64,000 bases of DNA from assembly GCA_902617895.1 (NCBI GenBank), contig CACMYJ010000003.1, forward strand, positions 1 to 64,000, given 5' to 3'. Shown piece by piece: positions 49,212 to 57,781 of this stretch; position 1 is the stretch's first letter, and each line of letters starts with the position of its first letter. This stretch comes from an uncultured Pelagibacteraceae bacterium (GTDB lineage: Bacteria > Pseudomonadota > Alphaproteobacteria > Pelagibacterales > Pelagibacteraceae). A program made the position numbers and the translations under genes. The notes below the pieces were generated by a model. It saw only the letters and a list, made by a program, of their open reading frames with translations. It had not been told where the DNA came from and searched no databases.

Positions 49212-49987
49212 TAAGAATATTTAATTGATGGGTATGACCCTTTCTTAACATCTAATTTAAATTTTTTAACTGCTGTCCTTACATTACTTTTCAAATCAGC
49301 ATATTTTTTTACAAATTTTATTTTATTATCTGTTAGTCCCAATAAATCATCTGTAACTAAAATCTGACCATCACAAAAATTTGACGAACCTATCCCTATT
49401 GTAGGTATGTTAATTGATTCCGTAATTTTTTTTGAAACTTTTTTTTCAATACACTCTAAAACAATTGCAAATACTCCAGCATCTTCTAAAGATTTTGAAT
49501 CTTTTAACAAATTTTTTTTTTCTAAATCTGTTTTACCTTTATATCTAAATTTTCCTCTTACAGATTGTGGTGTTATACCTATATGACCCATTACAGGAAT
49601 TTTATATTTTATTAAATGTTTAATGATTTCTATAATTTTTCCCCCTCCTTCTAATTTTATGCCATCACATTTTGTTTCTTTCATTACTTTTTTACAATTC
49701 TTAAGTGCTTGAGATTTATTTTTGTATGTATTGAAAGGCATGTCTACAATCAATAAACTTTTTTTAACTCCTTTTCTTACACTCTTGGAGTGCTCAATCA
49801 TCATTGATAAATTTACTTTTCTTGTAGTTTCAAAATTATATAAAACTGAACCCAAAGAGTCTCCAACAAGTATTAAATCTGTGAATTTATCAATCTCTTC
49901 AGCTATATTTTTTGAATAAGCGGTTAAACAAACAATTTTTGACTTATTTTTTTTTTTAAGAATTAGCCTACTCATTTTTGTAAGCAT
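49208..49987 (-). CDS. panB: 3-methyl-2-oxobutanoate hydroxymethyltransferase
   Basis: 259 residues. Transfers a hydroxymethyl group from methylenetetrahydrofolate to ketoisovalerate, the first step to pantothenate. LVGDSLGSVLYNFETT at about 40-55, VDMPFNTYKN, KLEGG (about 114-118), PVMGHIGITPQSV and PTIGIGSSNFCDGQILVTDDLLG are characteristic. An ATG four codons downstream is an alternative start. Pantothenate genes are often incomplete in SAR11, so a PanB here is worth noting. Last gene of the psd-to-panB run. Confidence 0.94.
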   Translation of the reverse strand: MLTKMSRLILKKKNKSKIVCLTAYSKNIAEEIDKFTDLILVGDSLGSVLYNFETTRKVNLSMMIEHSKSVRKGVKKSLLIVDMPFNTYKNKSQALKNCKKVMKETKCDGIKLEGGGKIIEIIKHLIKYKIPVMGHIGITPQSVRGKFRYKGKTDLEKKNLLKDSKSLEDAGVFAIVLECIEKKVSKKITESINIPTIGIGSSNFCDGQILVTDDLLGLTDNKIKFVKKYADLKSNVRTAVKKFKLDVKKGSYPSIKYSY

Positions 49988-49997
49988 AAATACCTGC

Positions 49998-50417
49998 TTA
50001 CCAAGTACCCGTATTTTCCATAGATTTCCAAGGTTCTATAGGTTCTAAGTTTCCTTCTTGAAGAATTTCAACTGATATTTTATCAGGAGATCTAACAAAA
50101 GCCATATGACCATCTCTAGGAGGTCTGTTTATTGTATAACCCATATCTTTTAATCTCTGACACGTTTCATAAATATTTTCAACTCTGTAAGCTAAATGTC
50201 CAAAATTTCTAGATCCGTCACCTAAATTATCTCCGTCCCAGTTATAAGTTAATTCAATTTCAGCATTTTCATCATTTGGAGCTGCAAGGAAAACTAATGT
50301 GTATCTTCCCTTTTCATTCTCCATTCTTTTTGTTTCTTTTAGACCTAAACCATCACAAAAAAATTTTAGTGAGTCATCAATATTTGAAACTCTAATCATT
50401 GTATGTAAATATTTCAT
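49998..50417 (-). CDS. gloA: lactoylglutathione lyase (glyoxalase I)
   Basis: 139 residues. Converts the methylglyoxal-glutathione adduct to lactoylglutathione. Metal ligands of the family are recognisable: His5 in LHTMIRV, Glu54 in AEIELTYNW, His74 in NFGHLAYRV and Glu117 in KISVEILQ. It depends on glutathione, whose synthesis genes gshAB are also in this window. Lies ten bases before panB and 22 bases after guaA on the same strand. Confidence 0.93.
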   Translation of the reverse strand: MKYLHTMIRVSNIDDSLKFFCDGLGLKETKRMENEKGRYTLVFLAAPNDENAEIELTYNWDGDNLGDGSRNFGHLAYRVENIYETCQRLKDMGYTINRPPRDGHMAFVRSPDKISVEILQEGNLEPIEPWKSMENTGTW

Positions 50418-50439
50418 ATAGTTTACTTATATAGTCTTA

Positions 50440-52002
50440 TTATTCCAATTCAATAGTACTTGGTGGCTTTGAAGTAACATCATAAACTACCCTATTAATA
50501 CCTCTTATATTATTTACAATTTGATTGGATATTGACTGCATGAAAGATTTATTAAATTGAAAGAAATCTGCTGTCATTCCATCTTCTGAGGTGATTGCCC
50601 TTAGCAAACAAAGATATTCATAAGTTCTATTATCTCCCATAACGCCAACAGTCTTAACTGGGAGTAAGGCAGCATAGGCCTGCCAAATCTTATCATATAA
50701 ATTATTATCTTTCAAAGATTTGATAAAGTAATAATCTGCCTCTTTTAAAATTTTTATTTTTTCTTTGGTGATTATACCAGGCATTCTTATTGCAAGACCT
50801 GGCCCAGGAAATGGATGTCTAGATATAATTTCATTACTTAATCCAAGTTCTAATCCAAGTTTTCTAACCTCGTCTTTAAAAAGATATTTTAATGGCTCTA
50901 CTAATTTAAGTTTCATTTTTTTTGGCAATCCCCCTACATTATGGTGAGATTTAATTTTTGATGTTTGGCTACCTGTAACAGATTTACTTTCAATTAAATC
51001 AGGATACAAAGTTCCTTGGGCTAAGAATTTTACATTTTTAATTTTATTTGAATATTTTTCAAAAATTTTAATAAAAAGATTCCCTATTATTTTTCTTTTT
51101 TTTTCTGGATCAGAAATATTTTTTAATTTAGATAAAAATAAATTTTCCGCATTTACATAGATTAGATTAATTTTAAATCTCTTCTTAAATGTGTTTACAA
51201 CTTGTTTTTCTTCATCTTTCCTAAGTAAGCCAGTATTAACAAATATACATGTTAATTTTTTTCCTACGGCGTTTGACAGTAATTTAGCAACTACACTGCT
51301 ATCAACACCTCCGGATAGTGCACAAATAACCTTTGAATTTCCTACACTATTTCTTACTTCATTTATTAATTTTTTTTTCTGGTCTTTTGAAGACCAATTT
51401 TTAGTTAATTTACATATGGAAAATATAAAATTTTTAAGTATTAACTTTCCTTTGATAGTATGGCTTACTTCTGGGTGAAATTGAATTCCAAACATTTTTT
51501 TTTCGTCATTTTCAATAATACACATTTTAGAATTTATACTTTGTGCAATTATTTTAAAATTTTTTGGTAGTTTTGTTACTTGATCTGCATGGCTCATCCA
51601 TACATTATTTTTTCCCTTAGAAAAAAAATCTTTAGTTAACTTGCTTTTTCTAGTTTCTTTTACCTCAGCAAGCCCAAATTCTCTATGTTTAGAGCTTCTT
51701 ACACTTCCTCCCATTGCTTTTGAAATAATTTGATGACCAAAACATATGCCTAGTACAGGTACTCCTAGTTTAAGAATTTTATTATTAAATTTTACTTTTT
51801 TACTCTCATAGACATTTAAAGGACCACCAGATAAAACTATTCCTTTAATATTTTTTTCAAACTTTGTGAATTTTTCTATTTTTTTGTGACTTACTATCTC
51901 ACAATAAATACCCAGTTCTCTGATTTTTCTTGCAATTAACTGTGTAAATTGGGAACCAAAGTCTACAATTAGTATTTTATTGAGAGTGTCCTCAAGACGC
52001 AT
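50440..52002 (-). CDS. guaA: GMP synthase (glutamine-hydrolysing)
   Basis: 520 residues from the ATG at 52002; a TTG four codons upstream is an alternative start. Class I amidotransferase domain with the nucleophile in LGICFGHQ and the histidine in IQFHPEVSH, then the ATP-pyrophosphatase loop [14 protein letters not shown], and a C-terminal dimerisation domain ending [17 protein letters not shown]. Converts XMP to GMP. It overlaps the TPR gene by 11 bases, and guaB lies one gene upstream, so both steps of GMP synthesis are in one run. Confidence 0.95.
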   Translation of the reverse strand: MRLEDTLNKILIVDFGSQFTQLIARKIRELGIYCEIVSHKKIEKFTKFEKNIKGIVLSGGPLNVYESKKVKFNNKILKLGVPVLGICFGHQIISKAMGGSVRSSKHREFGLAEVKETRKSKLTKDFFSKGKNNVWMSHADQVTKLPKNFKIIAQSINSKMCIIENDEKKMFGIQFHPEVSHTIKGKLILKNFIFSICKLTKNWSSKDQKKKLINEVRNSVGNSKVICALSGGVDSSVVAKLLSNAVGKKLTCIFVNTGLLRKDEEKQVVNTFKKRFKINLIYVNAENLFLSKLKNISDPEKKRKIIGNLFIKIFEKYSNKIKNVKFLAQGTLYPDLIESKSVTGSQTSKIKSHHNVGGLPKKMKLKLVEPLKYLFKDEVRKLGLELGLSNEIISRHPFPGPGLAIRMPGIITKEKIKILKEADYYFIKSLKDNNLYDKIWQAYAALLPVKTVGVMGDNRTYEYLCLLRAITSEDGMTADFFQFNKSFMQSISNQIVNNIRGINRVVYDVTSKPPSTIELE

Positions 52003-52420
52003 CTTTTCTTTCAAAAACTTTTAAACGATCTTCAATTGAAGCAATTTTTTCGCACATATCTACACAAATTTTTTTAAAATCTTTACTCAATTCATCTGCT
52101 TTTGAAAAATTTGATCTTTCTAATTCCATATCAATTAAAAGGAGCATTGCCTCTTCATTCTTAGGGTCTAAAAGTAAAGTAGTTTTTATATTCTTTTCTT
52201 CTTGTCTTTTATCTTCTTGAATTTTAAAAATTTTAGCTAAATAAAGGTAAGATACTGAGTCTTTCGGGTTATAGACTATATTTCTATGAAATAAAAATTT
52301 TGAATCTTCATATTTTTCCTTGTCAAATAAATCTTTAGCTTCTTTAAAAAAATTATTTTCATTCGCTTTAACAAAAAGGCTAAATGAAATAAATGTAAAA
52401 ATTAAAATTAAGTATTTCAT
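51992..52420 (-). CDS. small secreted TPR protein between guaB and guaA
   Basis: 142 residues. Signal peptide [19 protein letters not shown], then TPR-like helices: [42 protein letters not shown] and [24 protein letters not shown]. Two cysteines in CVDMCEK near 119-123. No specific family is recognised. It starts two bases after guaB and its end overlaps guaA, so it is co-expressed with GMP synthesis; the link to that pathway is unexplained. Confidence 0.82.
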   Translation of the reverse strand: MKYLILIFTFISFSLFVKANENNFFKEAKDLFDKEKYEDSKFLFHRNIVYNPKDSVSYLYLAKIFKIQEDKRQEEKNIKTTLLLDPKNEEAMLLLIDMELERSNFSKADELSKDFKKICVDMCEKIASIEDRLKVFERKDAS

Positions 52421-52422
52421 AT

Positions 52423-53487
52423 TTATTTTTTAACAACATCTATATTATGTACCATACTTTCATAAAAACCTGCTTTAGTAATTTTAACAAATTTTGGTTT
52501 TTTTCTCAGATCAATTACTTTCTTAGCTCCCATGTAACCCATTGAAGATTTCAAACCTCCAACTAAGTCGTATATTATTTTATCAACTTTACCTTTGTAT
52601 TTAATGTATCCCTCTACACCTTCCGCAACATATTTTGATGAATCTTTTTGTTTCGTTTGAAAATATCTGTCTGCTGAACCTTTATTCATTGCACCTATTG
52701 ACCCCATACCCCTAAAATATTTATATAATTTGCCATTTTTCTTTATTTTTTTTCCAGGTGCTTCATCTGTACCTGCAAATAATGAACCAATCATAACTGC
52801 ATCTGCACCAGCTGCTAATGCTTTAGCGATATCACCAGAAAATTTTATTCCACCATCAGCAATTAATCTTGTTTTACTTTTCCCAATTCCCCTTTTAACA
52901 TCTAATATAGCACTTAGTTGTGGAACTCCTATTCCTGCTACAAGTCTTGTTGTACAAATTGATCCTGGGCCTATGCCTACTTTTATAATATCAACACCTA
53001 ATCCAACCAAAAACTTAGCAGCTTCTGCTGTAGCTATATTTCCAGCACAAATTGCTGTTTTTTTGGGACGTATTTTTTTTATTTTTTTAATTATATCTCC
53101 TACTTTTTTGGTATGTCCGTGTGCTGTATCAATTACTATTATATCTAAGTTTTCTTTTAATATTTTTTCAGCTCTGTTTAATTCTTTTTCGCTTGCACCA
53201 ACTGCTGCACCTACTAATATTTTTTTTGATTTTACTTTTCGAATTTCTTTAATCTGTTCCTCGATATTTAAGTTTCTATGAATTATTCCTAATCCCCCAG
53301 ACATCCCCATAGCAATCCCCATTGAAGATTCTGTAACAGTATCCATTGCAGATGACAAAAGTGGTATTTTTATCTTTAAACTTTCTGTCAAATTCACAGA
53401 GGTGTTTACTTCACTTGGTAGAATTGATGAGTAATTTGGCGCTAAAGTAACATCATCAAATGTTAAAGCTTCTTTAATAGTTTCCAT
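52423..53487 (-). CDS. guaB: IMP dehydrogenase lacking CBS domains
   Basis: 354 residues, against roughly 490 in typical IMPDH. Oxidises IMP to XMP with NAD. The catalytic barrel is complete: LTFDDVTLAPNYSSILPS at the N-terminus, PLLSSAMDTVTES, GLGIIHRNLN near 65-74, IGPGSICTTR with the active cysteine, ADGGIKFSGDIAKALAAGADAVM, and the flap RGMGSIGAMNKGSADRYFQ. The pair of CBS domains normally inserted after the IHRN helix is replaced by a short link (QIKEIRKVKSKKILVGAAVGA). The DRYFQ flap argues against GMP reductase. Confidence 0.94.
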   Translation of the reverse strand: METIKEALTFDDVTLAPNYSSILPSEVNTSVNLTESLKIKIPLLSSAMDTVTESSMGIAMGMSGGLGIIHRNLNIEEQIKEIRKVKSKKILVGAAVGASEKELNRAEKILKENLDIIVIDTAHGHTKKVGDIIKKIKKIRPKKTAICAGNIATAEAAKFLVGLGVDIIKVGIGPGSICTTRLVAGIGVPQLSAILDVKRGIGKSKTRLIADGGIKFSGDIAKALAAGADAVMIGSLFAGTDEAPGKKIKKNGKLYKYFRGMGSIGAMNKGSADRYFQTKQKDSSKYVAEGVEGYIKYKGKVDKIIYDLVGGLKSSMGYMGAKKVIDLRKKPKFVKITKAGFYESMVHNIDVVKK

Positions 53488-53526
53488 GTCCCTATATAAA
53501 TGATTCTTGAAAAAATAAAAGGATAA

Positions 53527-54138
53527 CTATCTCAAATTTCTACAAATTATAAAATTTTCTTTAGAGTCTTTTCTGCTTGAAGGTGGCTTAAAAATATCAA
53601 CATCTTTAAAAGATTTTTTACCTAATGCGACAATCTCGTTAAAAGATGATCCCATAAAAAGTTTAGAAATAAAGTTTCCTTTTTTATTAAGTATTTCAAT
53701 CGCAAAATTCATTGCATCTATACATAATTCTCCTGTAACTAATGAGTCTACACTTTTATTTCCTGTAGTGTTAACTGCCATATCAGATACTATAAGATCT
53801 ACTTTCTTACCAAAATAATTTTTGATATGTTCTTTTTGCTGTTCTTCAGTAAAATCCCCTTTTATATGTACTAAATTCTTAATTGGTTCAATATCCTTTA
53901 AATCAATTGAAATTATTTTAGAGTTACTGAAATTTCTTGATATATACTGGGACCAACTACCTGGGGCTGCACCAAGATCTATAACTAGAATATTATTTTT
54001 GATTATTTTAAATTTATCATTTATTTCTTGCAATTTGTATACGGCTCTTGACCTATAACCCTCTAATTTTGATTTTTTAACGTAAATATCTCTTTTTTGC
54101 TTAATGATCCAATTCTTAGAAAATTTATTCTTTTTCAA
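53527..54138 (-). CDS. rlmE: 23S rRNA (uridine2552-2'-O)-methyltransferase
   Basis: 203 residues from TTG directly after the glycosyltransferase stop. FtsJ/RrmJ fold: YRSRAVYKLQEINDKF at about 28-43 with the catalytic lysine, VIDLGAAPGSWSQ near 53-65 for SAM, LIVSDMAVNTTG near 114-125 with the catalytic Asp, and FISKLFMGSS with the second lysine, completing the K-D-K-E set with a glutamate near the end. Methylates the ribosomal A-loop in the large subunit. Followed by guaB after 39 bases. Confidence 0.94.
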   Translation of the reverse strand: MKKNKFSKNWIIKQKRDIYVKKSKLEGYRSRAVYKLQEINDKFKIIKNNILVIDLGAAPGSWSQYISRNFSNSKIISIDLKDIEPIKNLVHIKGDFTEEQQKEHIKNYFGKKVDLIVSDMAVNTTGNKSVDSLVTGELCIDAMNFAIEILNKKGNFISKLFMGSSFNEIVALGKKSFKDVDIFKPPSSRKDSKENFIICRNLR

Positions 54139-55038
54139 CTAATTCTCAAATCTTAATGATTTTTCAATTATATCTCCATCTAATGTTTTAATTTTGGATA
54201 TATAATTTTTATTATTTCTTATAATGTCATTATTTTTTCCTGCTAAATGAATAACTCCTATTTCATGGTTTGGTAAATATGGTTCAACAAAAGTATTTAG
54301 TTTTTTGTCAAATTTTATTGCATCTATAAGTGTCCAGTTGCAATAAGCCGGAAGAATTTCCACATCTAAATTATCTGAATATATTGTAATATTCATTGCT
54401 ATTTGCTCTGAACCCCAAATTTTTCCAGAGGACAATGCTTTTTTTAAATTTTTTTGCCATATTTCCCAATGAGGAGCACTTTCCTCCAAGCAGAATAATC
54501 CAATATTCAAATGGGGTTTAAGTGCAACTTCTCTTGAAACTTTTTCTGAAAATCCAGATGATTTGGCGTGTTTGTAATTTTGTGATTTTATTCTTGCAAA
54601 ACTTCCAAATATCCATTCTGCTCTTAAAACTCTTCCATAAGATCTATCTGCTGATGTTGCTATTGATAATTTATTATTCTCACATCCTTTAAAATAAAGA
54701 TCAATTGCATACCAAGAGTTTACCCATGCATCAGCATCTATCCATAAATATTTTTTATAACCCGGAAAATAATTTGGCAAGAATGCTCTAGATACTTGAC
54801 TTTTCAACCACTCTCTTCCTTTTATCTTAAAATCTGGAACTTCTATATCCCACTCTGCCTTTTTGATTTGAAATACTTTTTTTTCTAAAATTTTAATTTG
54901 TTCATCAGTTAATCCTGCATCCATGATGCAAATATCTACTGTTTTGCTTTGTTTAAATCTATTTATTGAGTCAATTAATTCGTTAAGAAGATTGAAATAA
55001 TTTGAATCTGCTAATGAGATTATTGTATTTTCCCTCAT
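54139..55038 (-). CDS. glycosyltransferase, GT8-like
   Basis: 299 residues, soluble. It starts NTIISLADSNYFNLLNELIDSI and contains YLWIDADAWVNSW near 99-111, a DxD-type motif that binds Mn and a nucleotide sugar. LNIGLFCLEESAPHW and a late GVIHLAGKNND resemble GT8 family motifs such as NAGVL and HxxGxxKPW. The acceptor is unknown. It sits three bases after pssA and directly before rlmE, so glycosylation of a membrane lipid is conceivable but not shown. Confidence 0.65.
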   Translation of the reverse strand: MRENTIISLADSNYFNLLNELIDSINRFKQSKTVDICIMDAGLTDEQIKILEKKVFQIKKAEWDIEVPDFKIKGREWLKSQVSRAFLPNYFPGYKKYLWIDADAWVNSWYAIDLYFKGCENNKLSIATSADRSYGRVLRAEWIFGSFARIKSQNYKHAKSSGFSEKVSREVALKPHLNIGLFCLEESAPHWEIWQKNLKKALSSGKIWGSEQIAMNITIYSDNLDVEILPAYCNWTLIDAIKFDKKLNTFVEPYLPNHEIGVIHLAGKNNDIIRNNKNYISKIKTLDGDIIEKSLRFEN

Positions 55039-55041
55039 TTA

Positions 55042-55839
55042 TTATAACACATCTTCATGATGATCAGTATCATCTGTGATGGCTTTCGCATTTTTTTTGG
55101 TCATAAGATAATGCATTGAACTTATTGGTACCATTAACAAATAAATTAAACCTGAAATAATAATAGCATTAAATGTATAAACAAGAATTAAGCCAAAATA
55201 TAAGATTATTCCAAATAACAAAAATATTGATGTACTTCTTGGGACAGCTATCCTTTTAAAAGAATAAGTTGGTATTTTGCTTATTAATAGTATTGAAACA
55301 ATTATAAACATTATTGGTACAATAATTTGGTAATTTAAGTTTAAAAACTGAAATTCACTAATACTTAATATCAGAGGCATTAAAACAAGAACTCCACCTG
55401 CTGGGGAAGGAATACCTTCGAAAAAATTATCTTTCCAAGAACTCTCTTCGTTTGATGAAACATTAAACCTTGCAAGTCTAAGCGCAACACAAACAACATA
55501 AATTAATGAAATTAACCAACCTATTCTTCCGGTTTCAGACAATGCCCAAAAATACATTATAAATGCTGGGGCAACACCAAAACTTATTACATCAGTCAGA
55601 GAATCTAATTCTTTTCCAACCTTAGAAGTTCCTTTAATTAACCTTGCAATTCTCCCGTCTAACCCATCAATAATTGCAGCTACTATAACTGCAATTATTG
55701 ATAATTCAAATTTACCATCAAATGCAAACTTTATTGAAGTCAATCCAATACATACTCCAACAAGTGTTAAAATATTTGGTAGAATTACTCTCGTTTTTTT
55801 ATTAGAAACTAATTTAATATTTTTATTTTGAAGCTCCAT
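55042..55839 (-). CDS. pssA: CDP-diacylglycerol-serine O-phosphatidyltransferase
   Basis: 265 residues from ATG 55839, four bases after the psd stop; a TTG at 55857 would overlap psd. The CDP-alcohol phosphotransferase motif is seen in DGLDGRIARLIKGTSKVGKELDSLTD near 57-82, with all conserved Asp, Gly and Arg positions. About eight hydrophobic segments. Makes phosphatidylserine from CDP-diacylglycerol and serine, which Psd then decarboxylates to phosphatidylethanolamine. psd-pssA is a common alphaproteobacterial pair. Confidence 0.93.
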   Translation of the reverse strand: MELQNKNIKLVSNKKTRVILPNILTLVGVCIGLTSIKFAFDGKFELSIIAVIVAAIIDGLDGRIARLIKGTSKVGKELDSLTDVISFGVAPAFIMYFWALSETGRIGWLISLIYVVCVALRLARFNVSSNEESSWKDNFFEGIPSPAGGVLVLMPLILSISEFQFLNLNYQIIVPIMFIIVSILLISKIPTYSFKRIAVPRSTSIFLLFGIILYFGLILVYTFNAIIISGLIYLLMVPISSMHYLMTKKNAKAITDDTDHHEDVL

Positions 55840-55843
55840 TAAA

Positions 55844-56488
55844 TCATTTTTTTGCAATTAAAGTTTCGCCAGCTATAGTTTTTTGATCAACTTTTACCAA
55901 AGGTATATAATTTTGAAAATACATATCAGCTCTACTTCCAAATCTAATCATTCCTATTCTTGAACCTTGTTCTAAAAGTTCATCTTTAGAAACCTCTGTT
56001 ACAATCCGTCTTGCAACAAGTCCTGCTATTTGGACAACAATTATATCTTCTCCATCAGAATTTTTTATTTTATAATAATTTCTCTCATTATCTTCACTTG
56101 CCTTATCTAAAGATGCATTAAAAAACTTTCCTGGTTTATAAAGTATCTCAGATATTGCTCCAGAACATGGAGACCTATTTACATGGCAATCAAAAACATC
56201 CATAAAAATACTTATTTTTTTCATTTGTTTATTTTCTAAACCTAATTCTTTTGGACCATTAGTATCCATCACTTGTATAACAACACCATCAGCTGGACTT
56301 GTAAGATAGTTATCGTCACCTATTGAAGTTCTTTCTGGGTCTCTAAAAAAATAATAGCACCAAATGGTTAATATCAACCCTATAAACCCAAGAAATCCAT
56401 TTATGAAATAAAGAATTATAGTTGCGATTGCAAAAATAATAATAAATTTGTAACCTTCATTATGTATTTTTGGAAAAATTTTACTCAT
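55844..56488 (-). CDS. psd: phosphatidylserine decarboxylase (short form)
   Basis: 214 residues. Two hydrophobic segments at about 13-45 anchor it. YFFRDPERTSIGDDNYLTSPADGVV near 46-70, FMDVFDCHVNRSPCSG near 92-107 and the C-terminal IGMIRFGSRADMYF are the motifs of the short bacterial form. Self-cleavage at the Gly-Ser in RFGSR produces the pyruvoyl cofactor. It makes phosphatidylethanolamine. First gene of the long minus-strand run, divergent from icd over 78 bases. Confidence 0.94.
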   Translation of the reverse strand: MSKIFPKIHNEGYKFIIIFAIATIILYFINGFLGFIGLILTIWCYYFFRDPERTSIGDDNYLTSPADGVVIQVMDTNGPKELGLENKQMKKISIFMDVFDCHVNRSPCSGAISEILYKPGKFFNASLDKASEDNERNYYKIKNSDGEDIIVVQIAGLVARRIVTEVSKDELLEQGSRIGMIRFGSRADMYFQNYIPLVKVDQKTIAGETLIAKK

Positions 56489-56566
56489 GACAATCCTATA
56501 ATTGATAATTTTGGATTAATATGTATACAAAAAGAATAAATTCAACTATTAAGATATATCGAAAAA

Positions 56567-57781
56567 ATGAGTAAAATTAAGGTTAAAAACCCCATTGTAG
56601 AGTTAGATGGCGATGAAATGACCAGAGTTATATGGGACTTCATAAAAAACAAGCTTGTTTTAACTTACCTTGATCTCAAAATTGAGTACTACGATTTAGG
56701 AATGGAAAGTAGAGATAAAACAGAGGATAAAATCACAATTGAATGTGCTAATGCAATTAAAAGAAATGGTGTAGGGATTAAATGTGCAACAATCACACCC
56801 GATGAAGCTAGAGTAAGGGAATTTAATCTTAAAAAAATGTGGCGATCTCCAAATGGTACAATAAGGAATATTATTGGAGGAACTGTTTTTAGAGAACCAA
56901 TAATTTGTAAAAATATTCCAAAACTTGTGCCCTCATGGACAGATCCATTGATCATAGGTAGGCATGCTTTTGGAGACCAATACAGAGCAACAGACTTTAC
57001 AGTGCCTGGTAAAGGTAAATTAGAAATCAAATGGACTGCTGAAGATGGTTCTGATGAAAGAAAATATGAAGTCTTCAATTTCCCAGGTCCTGGAATTGCT
57101 TTATCAATGTATAATTTGGATAAATCAATAGAAGACTTTGCAAGATCTTGCTTTAACTATGGGTTAATTAAAAAATGGCCAGTTTATCTTTCTACTAAGA
57201 ATACAATTTTAAAAAGATACGATGGAAGATTTAAAGATATTTTTGAAGAAGTTTTTGAAAAGGAATTTAAAGATAGATTTGAACAAAATAAAATTACTTA
57301 TGAGCATAGATTAATTGATGACATGGTAGCATGTGCAATGAAATGGCATGGTAAATATATTTGGGCCTGTAAAAATTATGATGGAGATGTGCAATCAGAT
57401 ACAGTTGCTCAAGGATATGGATCTTTAGGTTTAATGACAAGTGTTTTGCTTGCTCCAGATGGTAAAACGATGGAAGCTGAAGCTGCACATGGAACAGTAA
57501 CTAGACATTTTAGAATGCATCAACAAGGTAAAGAAACATCAACAAATCCTATTGCATCAATTTTTGCATGGACAAGAGGGTTGGCTCATAGAGGAAAATT
57601 AGATGGAAATGCGGAATTAATAAAGTTTGCAGAGACACTTGAAAAAGTATGTGTTGATTGTGTCGAAGAAGGTTCAATGACTAAGGACTTAGCTATTTTG
57701 ATAGGACCTTCGACAAAGTATTTAACAACTAATCAATTTTTAGATACTTTAGATGGTAAGTTAAGACAAAAATTAAATTAA
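56567..57781 (+). CDS. icd: NADP-dependent isocitrate dehydrogenase (eukaryotic-like homodimer type)
   Basis: 404 residues. [20 protein letters not shown] at about 8-27, [20 protein letters not shown] near 93-112, [22 protein letters not shown] near 204-225 and [10 protein letters not shown] near 303-312 identify the type found in alphaproteobacteria and eukaryotes. Oxidises isocitrate to 2-oxoglutarate in the citric acid cycle. It is a single-gene unit and overlaps the convergent alaS by nine bases. Confidence 0.95.
   Translation: MSKIKVKNPIVELDGDEMTRVIWDFIKNKLVLTYLDLKIEYYDLGMESRDKTEDKITIECANAIKRNGVGIKCATITPDEARVREFNLKKMWRSPNGTIRNIIGGTVFREPIICKNIPKLVPSWTDPLIIGRHAFGDQYRATDFTVPGKGKLEIKWTAEDGSDERKYEVFNFPGPGIALSMYNLDKSIEDFARSCFNYGLIKKWPVYLSTKNTILKRYDGRFKDIFEEVFEKEFKDRFEQNKITYEHRLIDDMVACAMKWHGKYIWACKNYDGDVQSDTVAQGYGSLGLMTSVLLAPDGKTMEAEAAHGTVTRHFRMHQQGKETSTNPIASIFAWTRGLAHRGKLDGNAELIKFAETLEKVCVDCVEEGSMTKDLAILIGPSTKYLTTNQFLDTLDGKLRQKLN

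Noticed and set aside
52423-53487. GMP reductase or GuaB3 instead of IMP dehydrogenase
   Set aside because: The length fits GMP reductase, but the RGMGSIGAM and DRYFQ flap motifs and the guaA neighbour indicate IMP dehydrogenase with deleted CBS domains.
57294-57488. Antisense open frame inside icd, and many similar frames such as 9214-9675, 52730-53281, 47545-47953 and 56689-57078
   Set aside because: They run opposite or out of frame to genes with clear family motifs, have no ribosome site or family features, and reflect the AT-rich codon use of the real gene.
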